Shown here piece after piece: positions 8,621-17,119 of a DNA stretch of 64,000 bases (its first letter is position 1; every line of letters begins with the position of its first letter). The notes under the pieces are model-generated. The model saw nothing but the letters and a program-made list of their open reading frames with translations. It did not search any database and was not told where the DNA came from. The position numbers and the translations under genes were made by a program. The DNA is from an uncultured Flavobacteriaceae bacterium (GTDB taxonomy: Bacteria > Bacteroidota > Bacteroidia > Flavobacteriales > Flavobacteriaceae). The stretch covers positions 434,001 through 498,000 of the forward strand of contig CANKZG010000002.1 of assembly GCA_947488435.1 (NCBI GenBank). The letters run 5' to 3'.

Positions 8621-9505
8621 ATCGACGATTATATTAGGAACAAAGGTAATCTTGGCGTTACATCTGCACTCTATGTTTGGAACGGGTTAAGTGCGTTTTG
8701 GGGTACTTCGTTTCACACAAGTCCGCACCGTCATGATAGTCTGCAACTTGTATTTGATTTAGATCAAGAGTTTTACCTGAAAGATGCCTCTTCTGATTGG
8801 ACTTCATATACTGCCGCTATTATACGAACGTCTCACTTGCATCAATTGGATAGTAATGGAGGAATACAATTATTTTTATATCTGGATAAAGACACGGAAC
8901 ATGCGAAGAAATTAACTGATAAATATCTTAAGGATAAGGATATCAGTGACTTTAAAAAATCTGACATAGGCAAAATCAGTGCAGGGTTTTTCAAAAAACT
9001 ATTGGTAAAACAAGATTGTAGAACTTTATTCGAAGGGTTTCATATAATTATAAATCATTTAATTGATTATGATACTGCACCAGAAAAAGATCCAAGAGTA
9101 GAAAAGGCTATTCTTTATATTTCTAAAACTACCGAAAAATCATTAAAAGTTAAGGATATCGCTGCCCATGTTTGCCTATCTGAAAGTAGACTTCGGTATT
9201 TGTTTAAAAAGCAAGTGGGACAGCCCATACAAAGTTTTATGCTTTGGATTCGAGTAATTAATTCACTGAATCTTGTATTACAGGGAAAGCCACTAACAGA
9301 GACCGCTTATGATGTAGGTTTTTGGGATGCATCGCATATGAATAGATCGTATAAAGAACTCTTAGGAGTATCGCCAAGTGCATTAAAAAAATATGAAAAA
9401 GAACTTAAGATTGTAAGTTGCCATAAAAGCAACCTAAATACGTTTAAAACAGAAATATTAAAAGAATGGAGTGCATCAAAACCTTTTAAAACGATAACGA
9501 TATGA
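8621..9505 (+). CDS. AraC-family transcriptional regulator with no evident start codon
   Basis: The C-terminal 100 residues are a standard AraC domain (KVKDIAAHVCLSESRLRYLF, then ETAYDVGFWDASHMNRSYK). The frame also encodes a clear N-terminal cupin-like sensor part well upstream of the first Met-coding option (8837): FHTSPHRHDSLQLVFD lies near 8717-8764. In-frame sequence runs back to a TAA at 8606 with no ATG, GTG or TTG in between. The ATC at 8621, preceded by an A-rich leader, is the best guess and gives 294 residues, normal for the family. It may use a rare start or be a start-loss pseudogene. It overlaps the next gene by 4 nt (ATGA). Confidence 0.72.
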   Translation: MDDYIRNKGNLGVTSALYVWNGLSAFWGTSFHTSPHRHDSLQLVFDLDQEFYLKDASSDWTSYTAAIIRTSHLHQLDSNGGIQLFLYLDKDTEHAKKLTDKYLKDKDISDFKKSDIGKISAGFFKKLLVKQDCRTLFEGFHIIINHLIDYDTAPEKDPRVEKAILYISKTTEKSLKVKDIAAHVCLSESRLRYLFKKQVGQPIQSFMLWIRVINSLNLVLQGKPLTETAYDVGFWDASHMNRSYKELLGVSPSALKKYEKELKIVSCHKSNLNTFKTEILKEWSASKPFKTITI

Positions 9506-9996
9506 AAGCAAGGGCAGTTTTTTGTATAGTAACTTTAGGATTGTTTCTTTTGGCGTGCACGCCTACAAATACAATTTCTGAGACAGAAGCAATAGCCATA
9601 AAGAAAGAGGTTAATACCATGTTTGAAAATTATAAAAGGCAAGTGAACGATATTGGATTAAAGGGAATCGAATTCTATTTTTCTAAGGATAGGCGTTTTT
9701 ATTGGGTAGAAGATGGAGTAATACAATATCCAGATCGAGAAGCTCTTGTAGCAGGAATTGAAGAATTTCACCCAGCTGTAAAAAACGTAAAGCTTGAAGT
9801 TTTTAAAAAAGACATAACTATTATTGATCATAACACGGTTTCACTTTATGTTGCCTATAAAGAGGATATTGTACTTAAATCGGGATATACCGTAAAATTA
9901 GATGGAGCAATGACTATTACTACAATTAGAGAAGACGATACCTGGAAGTTTTTAATCGGCCATAGTTCTGTAAAGAAACCACGAGGAGGAAATTAA
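9502..9996 (+). CDS. NTF2/SnoaL-like lipoprotein
   Basis: 164 residues. A short signal ends in the lipobox LLAC (Cys19), followed by an acidic linker and a small alpha+beta fold with the rhythm of SnoaL/DUF4440 proteins: an N-terminal helix EAIAIKKEVNTMFENYKR, then strands ending in DDTWKFLIGHSS. This is a cone-shaped fold used for ligand binding or small enzymes. Translation is probably coupled to the AraC gene through the ATGA overlap. Ligand unknown. Confidence 0.7.
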   Translation: MKARAVFCIVTLGLFLLACTPTNTISETEAIAIKKEVNTMFENYKRQVNDIGLKGIEFYFSKDRRFYWVEDGVIQYPDREALVAGIEEFHPAVKNVKLEVFKKDITIIDHNTVSLYVAYKEDIVLKSGYTVKLDGAMTITTIREDDTWKFLIGHSSVKKPRGGN

Positions 9997-10006
9997 AAAT
10001 TACCAT

Positions 10007-10390
10007 ATGATACATAAGCCAAAACATTTTGCTGTTTATATCGATGATATGCAGCGCGCCAAAACATTTTATTCCAAATTGTTTGATTGGAAATTTAATA
10101 CGTACGGATCCGAAGATTTTTCTCAAATTAAATTAACTTCAGAAGATAAGTCCCCTATCGGGGCTTTACAAGCACGAAAATACGCACCGATACCAGATAA
10201 GATTATCGGGTTTGAATGCTCGTTTGAGGTTGAAAATATAGATGATATAATTCAAAAAATTACCGATAATTTAGGCAAAATTGTAATGCCCAAAACAGAA
10301 ATTCCTGGAGTTGGGTGGATTACAAAGTTTCTAGATACAGAAGGTAATATTTTGTGTGCTGTGCAATATCATAATGGGATTAAGGAATGA
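10007..10390 (+). CDS. VOC-family (glyoxalase/bleomycin-resistance-like) protein
   Basis: 127 residues with the paired beta-alpha-beta-beta-beta modules of the vicinal oxygen chelate fold. It begins HFAVYIDDMQRAKTFYSKLF and has the second half starting at FECSFEVENIDDII, ending with DTEGN, the common VOC closing motif. The first metal-ligand His is present (H6) and the final ligand position holds E in TEGN. It overlaps the DUF1801 gene by 4 nt. Members act on small molecules such as methylglyoxal or antibiotics; the substrate here cannot be read. Confidence 0.82.
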   Translation: MIHKPKHFAVYIDDMQRAKTFYSKLFDWKFNTYGSEDFSQIKLTSEDKSPIGALQARKYAPIPDKIIGFECSFEVENIDDIIQKITDNLGKIVMPKTEIPGVGWITKFLDTEGNILCAVQYHNGIKE

Positions 10391-10824
10391 GTGAACTAAG
10401 GCCAATTCATGGGGATTTCATCAGCCTATTGCGTTATAAAGATCAAGAACTTATCGATCTATATTCCGAACTAAGGCAGTTTGTTCTAAAATTATACCCC
10501 GAATGCAATGAACTCCTATACCACACGCATGCCCTAACATCAGTATACACTGTTTCAGATAAATTAGGGGACGCATTTTGTATGATCCCGATATATACCA
10601 ACCATCTAAACTTAGGGTTCACAAAAGGAGCATTGCTGAAAGACCCTGATAAATTACTTCAGGGCGCGGGTAAATTAATGCGACATATCCCAATAAAAAT
10701 ACGTAAAGATTATAAGCATTCAGGAGTCAAAACATTACTTCAAAATGCACATGCATTAGCGGTAGAAGATTGCACAACAAAACCTACGCAAAGCGGAAAG
10801 ATTTTTTCTAAAATTAAGGCCTAA
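10387..10824 (+). CDS. DUF1801-family protein
   Basis: 145 residues, cytoplasmic, no signal or membrane helix. It has the features of DUF1801/YdhG-like proteins: an N-terminal helix pair, a central ELLYHTHALTSVYTVSDK strand region, a hydrophobic strand and a conserved HIPIKIRKD segment before the final helix. Start ATG overlaps the VOC stop (ATGA), suggesting coupled translation. Function of the family is not settled. Confidence 0.72.
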   Translation: MSELRPIHGDFISLLRYKDQELIDLYSELRQFVLKLYPECNELLYHTHALTSVYTVSDKLGDAFCMIPIYTNHLNLGFTKGALLKDPDKLLQGAGKLMRHIPIKIRKDYKHSGVKTLLQNAHALAVEDCTTKPTQSGKIFSKIKA

Positions 10825-10885
10825 ATAATTTAACATTTTCATTTCTAATTATCGTAATTTGCAACGGTAAAAGAAACCATCCATA

Positions 10886-11719
10886 TTGCGCAGAGGAATT
10901 GTTTATATGCTTATTGCTGCATTCGCTTTTTCGTGGATGAACCTTCTAGCAAAATACCTAACTGATTTTCATCCGTTACAAGTCGTTTTTTTTAGGGCCA
11001 TGGGAACCTTTGTTTTCATTTTTCCTTATATGTTGGTTAAAAAAGTGCCGATAATTGGCAAAAACGTGCTTTGGCTTTGCCTTAGAGGGCTTTTGAGTTT
11101 TATTTCTTTAGCCCTATTCTTTTTAGTGATCCAAAGAATCCCTTTAGGTTCTGCGGTTGCTTTACGATATACAGCTCCTATTTTTAGTGTTGTATTTGCG
11201 TACTTTCTTTTGAAAGAAAAGGTAAAATTATGGCAATGGATAGCGCTATTAATATCTGTTTTGGGTGCTTTTGTAATGAAAGGGTTGGATTTTAGAATTG
11301 ATAAGCTAAGTTTTACGCTTATTTTAGGTTCCTCTGTTTTGGTTGGTGCAGTTTTTACGATTATTCGTTATTTAGGATCAAGAGAACATTACCTAACTAT
11401 CATCAACTATTTTATGGTATTTTCGATTGTAGGTAGCCTGTTTTTTATTGGAAATTGGCGAATGCCTGCAGGTAAAGAATGGTTTTGGGTCTGCAGTATT
11501 GGTGTATTAGGATTGTTGGGACAAGTTTTTTTAACGCGGGCATTTCAGTTAGCAGATACCAGTACAGTTGCTCCCATTAAATATATGGAATTGGTATACG
11601 CTTTGTTATTTGGCTTTCTCCTTTTCGATGAGAGCTATACGTTATGGCCCATAGTAGGGATGTGTTTGGTGGTGTTTGGAATGTTACTCAATATTTGGAT
11701 CAAACAACGGAGTGTTTAA
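10886..11719 (+). CDS. EamA/DMT-family transporter
   Basis: 277 residues with ten hydrophobic helices in two EamA repeats of about 135 residues (first from FAFSWMNLLAKYL, second from about residue 150). The proline at the end of helix 4 region (IPLGSAVALRYTAPIF) and the repeated ADTSTVAPIKYMEL in the second half are typical. The start is TTG at 10886, since family members have 7-8 residues before the first helix; ATG 10907 is the alternative. It probably exports or imports a small metabolite. It converges on the LytTR gene with only 5 nt between. Confidence 0.85.
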   Translation: MRRGIVYMLIAAFAFSWMNLLAKYLTDFHPLQVVFFRAMGTFVFIFPYMLVKKVPIIGKNVLWLCLRGLLSFISLALFFLVIQRIPLGSAVALRYTAPIFSVVFAYFLLKEKVKLWQWIALLISVLGAFVMKGLDFRIDKLSFTLILGSSVLVGAVFTIIRYLGSREHYLTIINYFMVFSIVGSLFFIGNWRMPAGKEWFWVCSIGVLGLLGQVFLTRAFQLADTSTVAPIKYMELVYALLFGFLLFDESYTLWPIVGMCLVVFGMLLNIWIKQRSV

Positions 11720-11724
11720 CGAGG

Positions 11725-12417
11725 CTACAGCCCTAAAAGCTTTTTTAAATCTCCCTTATATGTTTGCCCCACAGGTATCTTAACACCTTTTATTTCTATG
11801 GTATTCCCTTGTATTGTTTGGATCTTTGTCTTCGAGATAACAAAGGACTTATGAACCCGAACAAAATCTTTGGGAAGCTGCTCTTGAAAATCCGATATTT
11901 TCTGAAGAGTGATTAGCGTTTCATTTTCTAAAATTACTTTACAGTAATTTCCATAGGCTTCAACATAATACAGATCATCTAAGGCAATATGATGGTATTT
12001 TTTATCTCCTTTTATAAATAAATATTGATTTTTAGGATGATCGATTGCTTTCTGCTGAATAGCTTTTTCAGGCACAGCGATCTTATTAATGGCACTCAAA
12101 AAACGTTCAAAAGAAAACGGTTTTAAAAGATAATCGTTTACCGAAAACTCGTAGCCTTCTAATGCAAATTCTTTATATGCTGAAGTAACAATTACTTTGG
12201 GCCGATATGCTAACGTTCGCAATAATTCAAATCCATTTAATTTTGGCATATTGATGTCTAAAAATAGAACGTCAACACTGTGCTGCTGCAGCAGTTTAAT
12301 TGCTTCAAAGGCATTGTAGCAATTTCCAACTTTCTTCAGCTGATCCAATTCAGCAGCATAGCCTTCAATAATGCGATGCGCTATAGGTTCATCATCTATG
12401 ATGAGATAGGTAATCAT
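11725..12417 (-). CDS. LytTR-family response regulator (pair with 12414-13433)
   Basis: 230 residues. The receiver domain (1-120) has the acidic pair in IIDDEP, phospho-acceptor Asp54 in FLDINMP and Lys in LLKPFSF. The DNA-binding LytTR domain (about 135-230) includes YYVEAYGNYCKVIL, the RVHKSFVIS strand and the closing IPVGQTYK. The ATG overlaps the kinase stop by 4 nt, so the two form one operon. Divergent from the serine hydrolase/M28 operon at 13643, a likely but unproven target. Confidence 0.92.
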   Translation of the reverse strand: MITYLIIDDEPIAHRIIEGYAAELDQLKKVGNCYNAFEAIKLLQQHSVDVLFLDINMPKLNGFELLRTLAYRPKVIVTSAYKEFALEGYEFSVNDYLLKPFSFERFLSAINKIAVPEKAIQQKAIDHPKNQYLFIKGDKKYHHIALDDLYYVEAYGNYCKVILENETLITLQKISDFQEQLPKDFVRVHKSFVISKTKIQTIQGNTIEIKGVKIPVGQTYKGDLKKLLGL

Positions 12418-13433
12418 TTTAATTTCATATTTAATTGTGCTACAAATTGATTTTGTTTTGAAGAGAGTATCAATTCATGTCGTTTCGGATATAATAATTG
12501 TAACCGCTTTTTTAAATTCTTTAATCCTATACCCGAATTTTCAGCGGTAACGGTATCAAAATTATTGGTCACTATAAAAGAAAACTTATTTGCTTTTATG
12601 GTTAGTTTAATGTGCATAAAGGCATCATCAACGAGGGTTTCTATACCGTGTTTAAATCCATTTTCAACGAGAATAACCAATAAGAGCGGAGGAATGGTGT
12701 AGTTGTAATGGTCTAATGTCTTATCAAAGGATATTGTTACTGTTTTTTGATACCGAATGCGGTGAATCTCGATGTATTGTTCCAAATAAGTGATTTCATC
12801 CGCAATGGTTACGTTTTCTTTTTCCCCTTCATAAATAGTGTACCGCATTATATCCGAAAGTTTTAGAATTACTTCCGGTGTACTTTCCGATTTTTCCACA
12901 GCCAAACCATAGAGATTATTTAGGGTGTTGAAAAAAAAATGAGGATCCATTTTACTTTTTAACAAGGCTAGCTCAGCATCAGTTTTATCATTTTTAAGTT
13001 GTCGATACTGTTTCCAAAGTCGAAATATCCAGGATAATACAAGATAGGTCATCGTTAAGATGAAAAGCATCTGAAATGTAAAAAAGTAAAACTCATAGGT
13101 GTTAGATGGGTTAAATTCCAGTATTCGCTTAAAAACCAGCATTCCCCAAAGCGAAATAAAAATAAAGACTCCAACAACTATTCCCTTAACATTTTGCCGA
13201 ACAAAACCAATTATGTTAGCACCATATCGTTTCAACAACCGGATTACTATAGCAACAACGACATATGTTATGGAAAGGATAAAAAGTGCTTGAAAAACTA
13301 AAAAGTAAGACGCATAAATTGCCAAGGAACTCACTTCAGTTAAGTGATGAAAAAATACCATCCCCCAAAGCGAAACCAGAATAAGAACTCCAACTATTAT
13401 CCCTTTAATATTTCTTTTTACATAGGCAATCAT
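12414..13433 (-). CDS. LytS/YpdA-type sensor histidine kinase with duplicated membrane module
   Basis: 339 residues. Residues 1-143 are membrane-bound and consist of two copies of the same module (4-70 and 77-143, offset 73 residues), each with two helices; GVxIxxSLWGM is nearly the same in both. The His_kinase dimerisation motif DPHFFFNTLNNL follows (His165), then the ATPase part with VENGFKHG and SGIGLKNLKKRL. The single-repeat form would match the normal four-helix or two-helix sensors of the family. It pairs with the LytTR regulator through a 4-nt overlap. Confidence 0.9.
   Translation of the reverse strand: MIAYVKRNIKGIIVGVLILVSLWGMVFFHHLTEVSSLAIYASYFLVFQALFILSITYVVVAIVIRLLKRYGANIIGFVRQNVKGIVVGVFIFISLWGMLVFKRILEFNPSNTYEFYFFTFQMLFILTMTYLVLSWIFRLWKQYRQLKNDKTDAELALLKSKMDPHFFFNTLNNLYGLAVEKSESTPEVILKLSDIMRYTIYEGEKENVTIADEITYLEQYIEIHRIRYQKTVTISFDKTLDHYNYTIPPLLLVILVENGFKHGIETLVDDAFMHIKLTIKANKFSFIVTNNFDTVTAENSGIGLKNLKKRLQLLYPKRHELILSSKQNQFVAQLNMKLK
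13005..13424 (-). repeat. tandem duplication inside the kinase membrane module
   Basis: Bases 13224-13424 and 13005-13205 (minus strand) encode two related 67-residue segments. Shared residues include NIKGIIVGV versus NVKGIVVGV, SLWGM in both, and the closing RLLKRY versus RLWKQY. The DNA copies also look similar, for example the complement of SLWGM at about 13356-13370 and 13137-13151, which points to a fairly recent in-frame duplication. Confidence 0.8.
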
Positions 13434-13565
13434 CTTATAAAAGTATGATTTTGCCTGCTGAAGGACAATTTATTTGATAAACATACAGGAAAGACTGATA
13501 TCCTTACTCTTTTCATGGGTATAAACAATTTATCCGCTCTTAGTCTAGATGTATCCGCTTAATTA

Positions 13566-13575
13566 ACCTATAGGT
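13566..13575. promoter_or_regulatory. palindromic decamer ACCTATAGGT, upstream of serine hydrolase
   Basis: A perfect 10-bp palindrome in the 209-bp intergenic region between the divergent kinase and serine hydrolase genes. The same decamer occurs at 23753-23762 just upstream of the HxlR gene. It could be an operator, but a 10-bp palindrome can arise by chance. Confidence 0.3.
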
Positions 13576-13642
13576 CATAAATTCTTTTACTAATCTTAAA
13601 ATGCATTTAGTTTTATCATCATAACTCATATAAAACAGTACG

Positions 13643-14770
13643 ATGTATTTAAAAAGGATAGCCTTAGGAGTTTTGTTGTTGACTACCATACCAACCATAA
13701 CTTTGGCTCAATATCAAACTCAGACAGAGTTTCTTGAAAAGTTAGACAATTATATTCCCAAAAAACTAGAAGAAAAGAAAGTTCCCGGAATAGCCATTGT
13801 TGTAATAGACAATGGAAAAGCTATTTATAAAAAGGGAATAGGATGGGCAGATAAGGAAACAACATTGAAAGTAACTACACAAACCGGTTTTAATATTGGT
13901 TCTATTTCTAAGATGTTTACGGCATGGGGTGTACTAAAACTTGCGAAAGAAGGAAAAATAAATATGGATAGTTCGGTAGAACATTATTTAACGCGATGGA
14001 AACTTCCAGATAGTGAATTTGATCGCACCAAAGTTACCGTGCGAGGTCTTTTAAGTCACACAGCTGGATTATCTGTACATGGATATCCCGGATTTGCTCC
14101 TGAAGCTGAACTTCCAACAATAGAAGCTTCTTTAGAAGGTGAAAATGGCCCTGTAAGAGCCAATGAAAAAGTAATGCTAATTCACGAACCGCAAACCAGA
14201 TTTAAATATTCCGGTGGCGGTTATACCATCTTGCAATTAATGATAGAAGAGGTAACAAGAAAACCATTTGCACAGTACATGCAAACAGAAATTTTCGATC
14301 CTTTACAAATGAAAAATACCAGCTTCACTTTAAGCAAGGAAATCCTAACGAATTCAGCTACTCCATATGATGAATATGGGAATGAAATTTACTTGGAACG
14401 TTTTACCGCTCAGGCAGCCGCTGGATTACATACAACTATCGAAGACTTACTGCTATTTGCTAACGCCTCCCTATCTGGAAATGAGATCCTTGATGAGGCT
14501 ACTTTATTAGAAATGAGAACGCCATTAAAGCAAATAAGATCGAATTATGGATTAGGTTATATGACAATGAACATGGGACCTATAAAGATTCAGGGGCACG
14601 CTGGTTCGAATACAGGTTGGCAATCTGCTTTTTTTCTTGATTTTAATTTAAAAAGTGGGTTAATTATGCTTTCCAATGGTTCTGAGGGAGAAAACGTATT
14701 GCGCAGTATTTTAAGAGAATGGCAACAATGGAAAAGTGGGGAACTAAGTAAAAACGCTAACAATGAATAA
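13643..14770 (+). CDS. secreted serine hydrolase, class C beta-lactamase fold
   Basis: 375 residues with a signal peptide (1-22, ending LAQ). The catalytic S-x-x-K is SISK (Ser87, Lys90); the Tyr motif is YSGGGY (Tyr189) where many relatives have Y-x-N; the third motif is HAGSNTGW. No DUF3471 domain follows, unlike the product of 5645. Likely a periplasmic or surface esterase/D-peptidase. It overlaps the M28 peptidase gene by 8 nt and so is in an operon with it. The divergent LytS/LytTR pair may control it. Confidence 0.87.
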   Translation: MYLKRIALGVLLLTTIPTITLAQYQTQTEFLEKLDNYIPKKLEEKKVPGIAIVVIDNGKAIYKKGIGWADKETTLKVTTQTGFNIGSISKMFTAWGVLKLAKEGKINMDSSVEHYLTRWKLPDSEFDRTKVTVRGLLSHTAGLSVHGYPGFAPEAELPTIEASLEGENGPVRANEKVMLIHEPQTRFKYSGGGYTILQLMIEEVTRKPFAQYMQTEIFDPLQMKNTSFTLSKEILTNSATPYDEYGNEIYLERFTAQAAAGLHTTIEDLLLFANASLSGNEILDEATLLEMRTPLKQIRSNYGLGYMTMNMGPIKIQGHAGSNTGWQSAFFLDFNLKSGLIMLSNGSEGENVLRSILREWQQWKSGELSKNANNE

Positions 14771-15674
14771 AGTTAACCCAATTATTATAGCATGCTATCT
14801 ATTGTTTTTTAGCGTTAATGTGAGCGCACAAACCCACAAATTAACAATAGAAGAAATTACACCTTTTCAACAAAAAATAATAGCAGAACTTACAGGTCAC
14901 GCGCCAATGGAAGATGGTTCTTTTTTAGCAGAACGAAGCTCTGAAAAACAGCGAAAAGAAGCAGTTCAATATTTCACAAATCACTTTGATTCATGGTCAA
15001 TACCGGTAAACAATCATCGTTATAAAATACCACACGGCTATATCTTTCCGGATCTACTTTTTAAACCAGTTGAAGGTGTGAATGCAGTAGGTACAATACC
15101 CTCCACAAATAATAGTGATTCCTTTGTAATTATAGGGGCCCATTACGATACTGAAAGAGGTAGTCCCGGAGCTATAGATAATGCAAGTGGTGTAGCCGTA
15201 TGTTTAGCAATAGCTAAGAAGTTTAGCAGTATTAAAGAGCGTAACTTTAATTTAATGATTGTCCTGTTTGATCAAGAGGAAGATAATGAAGTTGGAAGCG
15301 CTGCATTTGCAAAAAAACTTAAAAAGAATGGAAAGCAAGTGCATTCCGTCCATATCACAGATTTAATTGCTTGGGATGAAAATAGAAATCGTGCCATTGA
15401 CTTGCAATCCCCAACACCTTATCTGGAAAAATTGTATAAATCTGAAGCAGCTATGCTACATATACCTATTAGAGTGGTAAAAGGAGGAGCGTCGGATAAT
15501 AAATCTTTTTTAGCGCTAGGTTACCCTACCGTTGGAGTTTTTGAAGAAGCAAGTGACTCTACGCCACATTTACATCGTAGTACAGATACTTACGAAACAG
15601 TCAATTTTAAGTATTTGGCAAGAGCCACGCAATTAATGTTTAATGTTTTAAAAACAATCAATAATGAAAACTAA
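14763..15674 (+). CDS. secreted M28-family metallopeptidase
   Basis: 303 residues with a signal peptide (1-22, ending VSAQ). The two-zinc ligands of the M28 family are visible in order: His in GAHYDT, Asp in AIDNASG, the Glu pair in DQEEDNEVGS, Asp in HITDLI, and a late His in STPHLHRSTDT. M28 enzymes are aminopeptidases or glutaminyl cyclases; this length and N-terminal extension fit either. The start overlaps the upstream hydrolase by 8 nt, and its end overlaps the next membrane protein by 11 nt. Confidence 0.88.
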   Translation: MNKVNPIIIACYLLFFSVNVSAQTHKLTIEEITPFQQKIIAELTGHAPMEDGSFLAERSSEKQRKEAVQYFTNHFDSWSIPVNNHRYKIPHGYIFPDLLFKPVEGVNAVGTIPSTNNSDSFVIIGAHYDTERGSPGAIDNASGVAVCLAIAKKFSSIKERNFNLMIVLFDQEEDNEVGSAAFAKKLKKNGKQVHSVHITDLIAWDENRNRAIDLQSPTPYLEKLYKSEAAMLHIPIRVVKGGASDNKSFLALGYPTVGVFEEASDSTPHLHRSTDTYETVNFKYLARATQLMFNVLKTINNEN

Positions 15675-16059
15675 TTGGCTAAGAACCCCAAAAAAATGGT
15701 ACCCCTATGTACTATTATTTAGTCTTTTACCGCCTATAGTTCAGGGAGGATACTATTTGCTTATTGGATCATTATACCCTTTATTGATAGAATTCATATT
15801 GATGCTCCCCGTGATCTATTTCGTTTTTTATCGAAAAAAAGGAATTTATAAAGCGCTTAAATATTGGGGGATTTTGGTGTTTTGCTATGGATTTTTGAGA
15901 ATTGTCTTGATCACCTTATTCCAATTTGATAACGGAGGAATTCCTTCCGCTGTTTATTATCAGGTTACTCCAGTATATTGGATTAAAAGTTTTGGGTATC
16001 TATTGTTAGGATTGTTTTTATGGATTTTCAGAAAACAATACTATTCAGTCGTAACTTAA
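15664..16059 (+). CDS. small membrane protein of unknown function
   Basis: 131 residues with about four hydrophobic helices (near 17-33, 36-53, 66-85 and 108-124) joined by short basic loops. No family recognised. The start overlaps the stop of the M28 peptidase by 11 nt, which supports the ORF as the third gene of that operon. Confidence 0.6.
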   Translation: MKTNWLRTPKKWYPYVLLFSLLPPIVQGGYYLLIGSLYPLLIEFILMLPVIYFVFYRKKGIYKALKYWGILVFCYGFLRIVLITLFQFDNGGIPSAVYYQVTPVYWIKSFGYLLLGLFLWIFRKQYYSVVT

Positions 16060-16098
16060 AAGAGAAAGAAGTTTTCTTTTCTGTAGGTAAGTCCCTAA

Positions 16099-16113
16099 AT
16101 TTAGGTACTAAAT
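16099..16113. promoter_or_regulatory. inverted repeat ATTTAG-GTA-CTAAAT before the dehydratase gene
   Basis: Two perfect 6-bp arms with a 3-bp spacer end 10 bp before the GTG at 16124. A longer version with the same arms (TTAAATTTAG-GTG-CTAAATTTAA, 21171-21193) precedes the SDR gene. Two sites with identical arms and spacing suggest a shared regulator; none is identified. Confidence 0.5.
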
Positions 16114-16123
16114 ATAAACCTAA

Positions 16124-17059
16124 GTGCAAAAAGAAAAACTGTTAGAGTGTCATCGACGAATCCAACCTTATATTCATAATACGCCTATACTTTCTTCTAC
16201 AACTATTGATAATTTGGTGGGAGCTAGTTTGTTTTTTAAGTGTGAAAACTTTCAAAAAATGGGCGCCTACAAGATGCGAGGAGCTACAAATGCGATCATG
16301 CAATTGACAGAAACCCAAAAGAAAGCGGGAGTGGTAACTCACTCTTCAGGAAATTTTGCACAAGCATTAACCTTAGCGGCTAAGAGTTTAGGAGTCCCTG
16401 CTTATATTGTAATGCCAGAAAGTGCTCCTAAAGTTAAAAAAGAAGCGGTAAAAGGATATGGAGGAATCATTATTGAATGCGCTTCTACATTGGCAGCACG
16501 GGAGAAAAATGCGCAGCGTGTGGTAAATGAAAAAGGAGCAACGTTCATCCATCCATCCAATGATACCCATGTTATTTTAGGTCAAGGTACGGCCTGTCTA
16601 GAGTTATTAGAAGTACACCCCGATACTGACGTTGTAATTACCCCTGTTGGTGGGGGAGGGCTTATCGCGGGTTCTGCGCTTTCGGCAAAGTATTTTAGTG
16701 AAGATTGCAAAGTAATCGGAGCAGAACCTTTCGAAGCAGATGACGCTTATCGCTCTATATTAAGTGGAAAAATAGAAGGTAACACAAGTACCAATACCAT
16801 TGCCGATGGACTTAAGACGGTATTGGGAGATAAAAATTTTCCAATTATTCAAAAGTATGTCGAGCGCATAATTCGCGTACAAGAGGATGAAATAATAACC
16901 GCCATGCGAATAATATGGGAACGCATGAAAATTATTGTAGAACCCTCAAGCGCAATAGCACTTGCCGCCGTTATGCGAGAAAAAGAAGCCTTTAAACAAC
17001 TTAAAATTGGAATAATCATTTCTGGAGGAAATGTGGACCTAGAAAATTTGCCTTTTTAG
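16124..17059 (+). CDS. threonine/serine dehydratase or serine racemase (PLP fold type II)
   Basis: 311 residues, GTG start. The PLP-binding Lys lies in GAYKMRGA (the usual form is SFKxRGA), the Asn of SSGNFAQALT contacts the cofactor, and the glycine loop is PVGGGGLIAG. There is no C-terminal ACT domain, so it is the catabolic dehydratase/serine racemase type rather than biosynthetic IlvA. It deaminates Thr or Ser to 2-oxo acids, or interconverts L- and D-Ser. A palindrome (16099-16113) sits just upstream. Confidence 0.85.
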   Translation: MQKEKLLECHRRIQPYIHNTPILSSTTIDNLVGASLFFKCENFQKMGAYKMRGATNAIMQLTETQKKAGVVTHSSGNFAQALTLAAKSLGVPAYIVMPESAPKVKKEAVKGYGGIIIECASTLAAREKNAQRVVNEKGATFIHPSNDTHVILGQGTACLELLEVHPDTDVVITPVGGGGLIAGSALSAKYFSEDCKVIGAEPFEADDAYRSILSGKIEGNTSTNTIADGLKTVLGDKNFPIIQKYVERIIRVQEDEIITAMRIIWERMKIIVEPSSAIALAAVMREKEAFKQLKIGIIISGGNVDLENLPF

Positions 17060-17092
17060 AGATGATTTTTGTAATGATTTTTGAATTGTTAA

Positions 17093-17106
17093 GTCTAATG
17101 TTAGAC
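17093..17106. promoter_or_regulatory. palindrome GTCTAA-TG-TTAGAC before the peroxiredoxin gene
   Basis: A perfect inverted repeat with 6-bp arms and a 2-bp centre, ending 13 bp before the ATG at 17120. Position and symmetry fit an operator for a dimeric repressor, but only one copy was noticed. Confidence 0.35.
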
Positions 17107-17119
17107 AAAAAACAGATTG

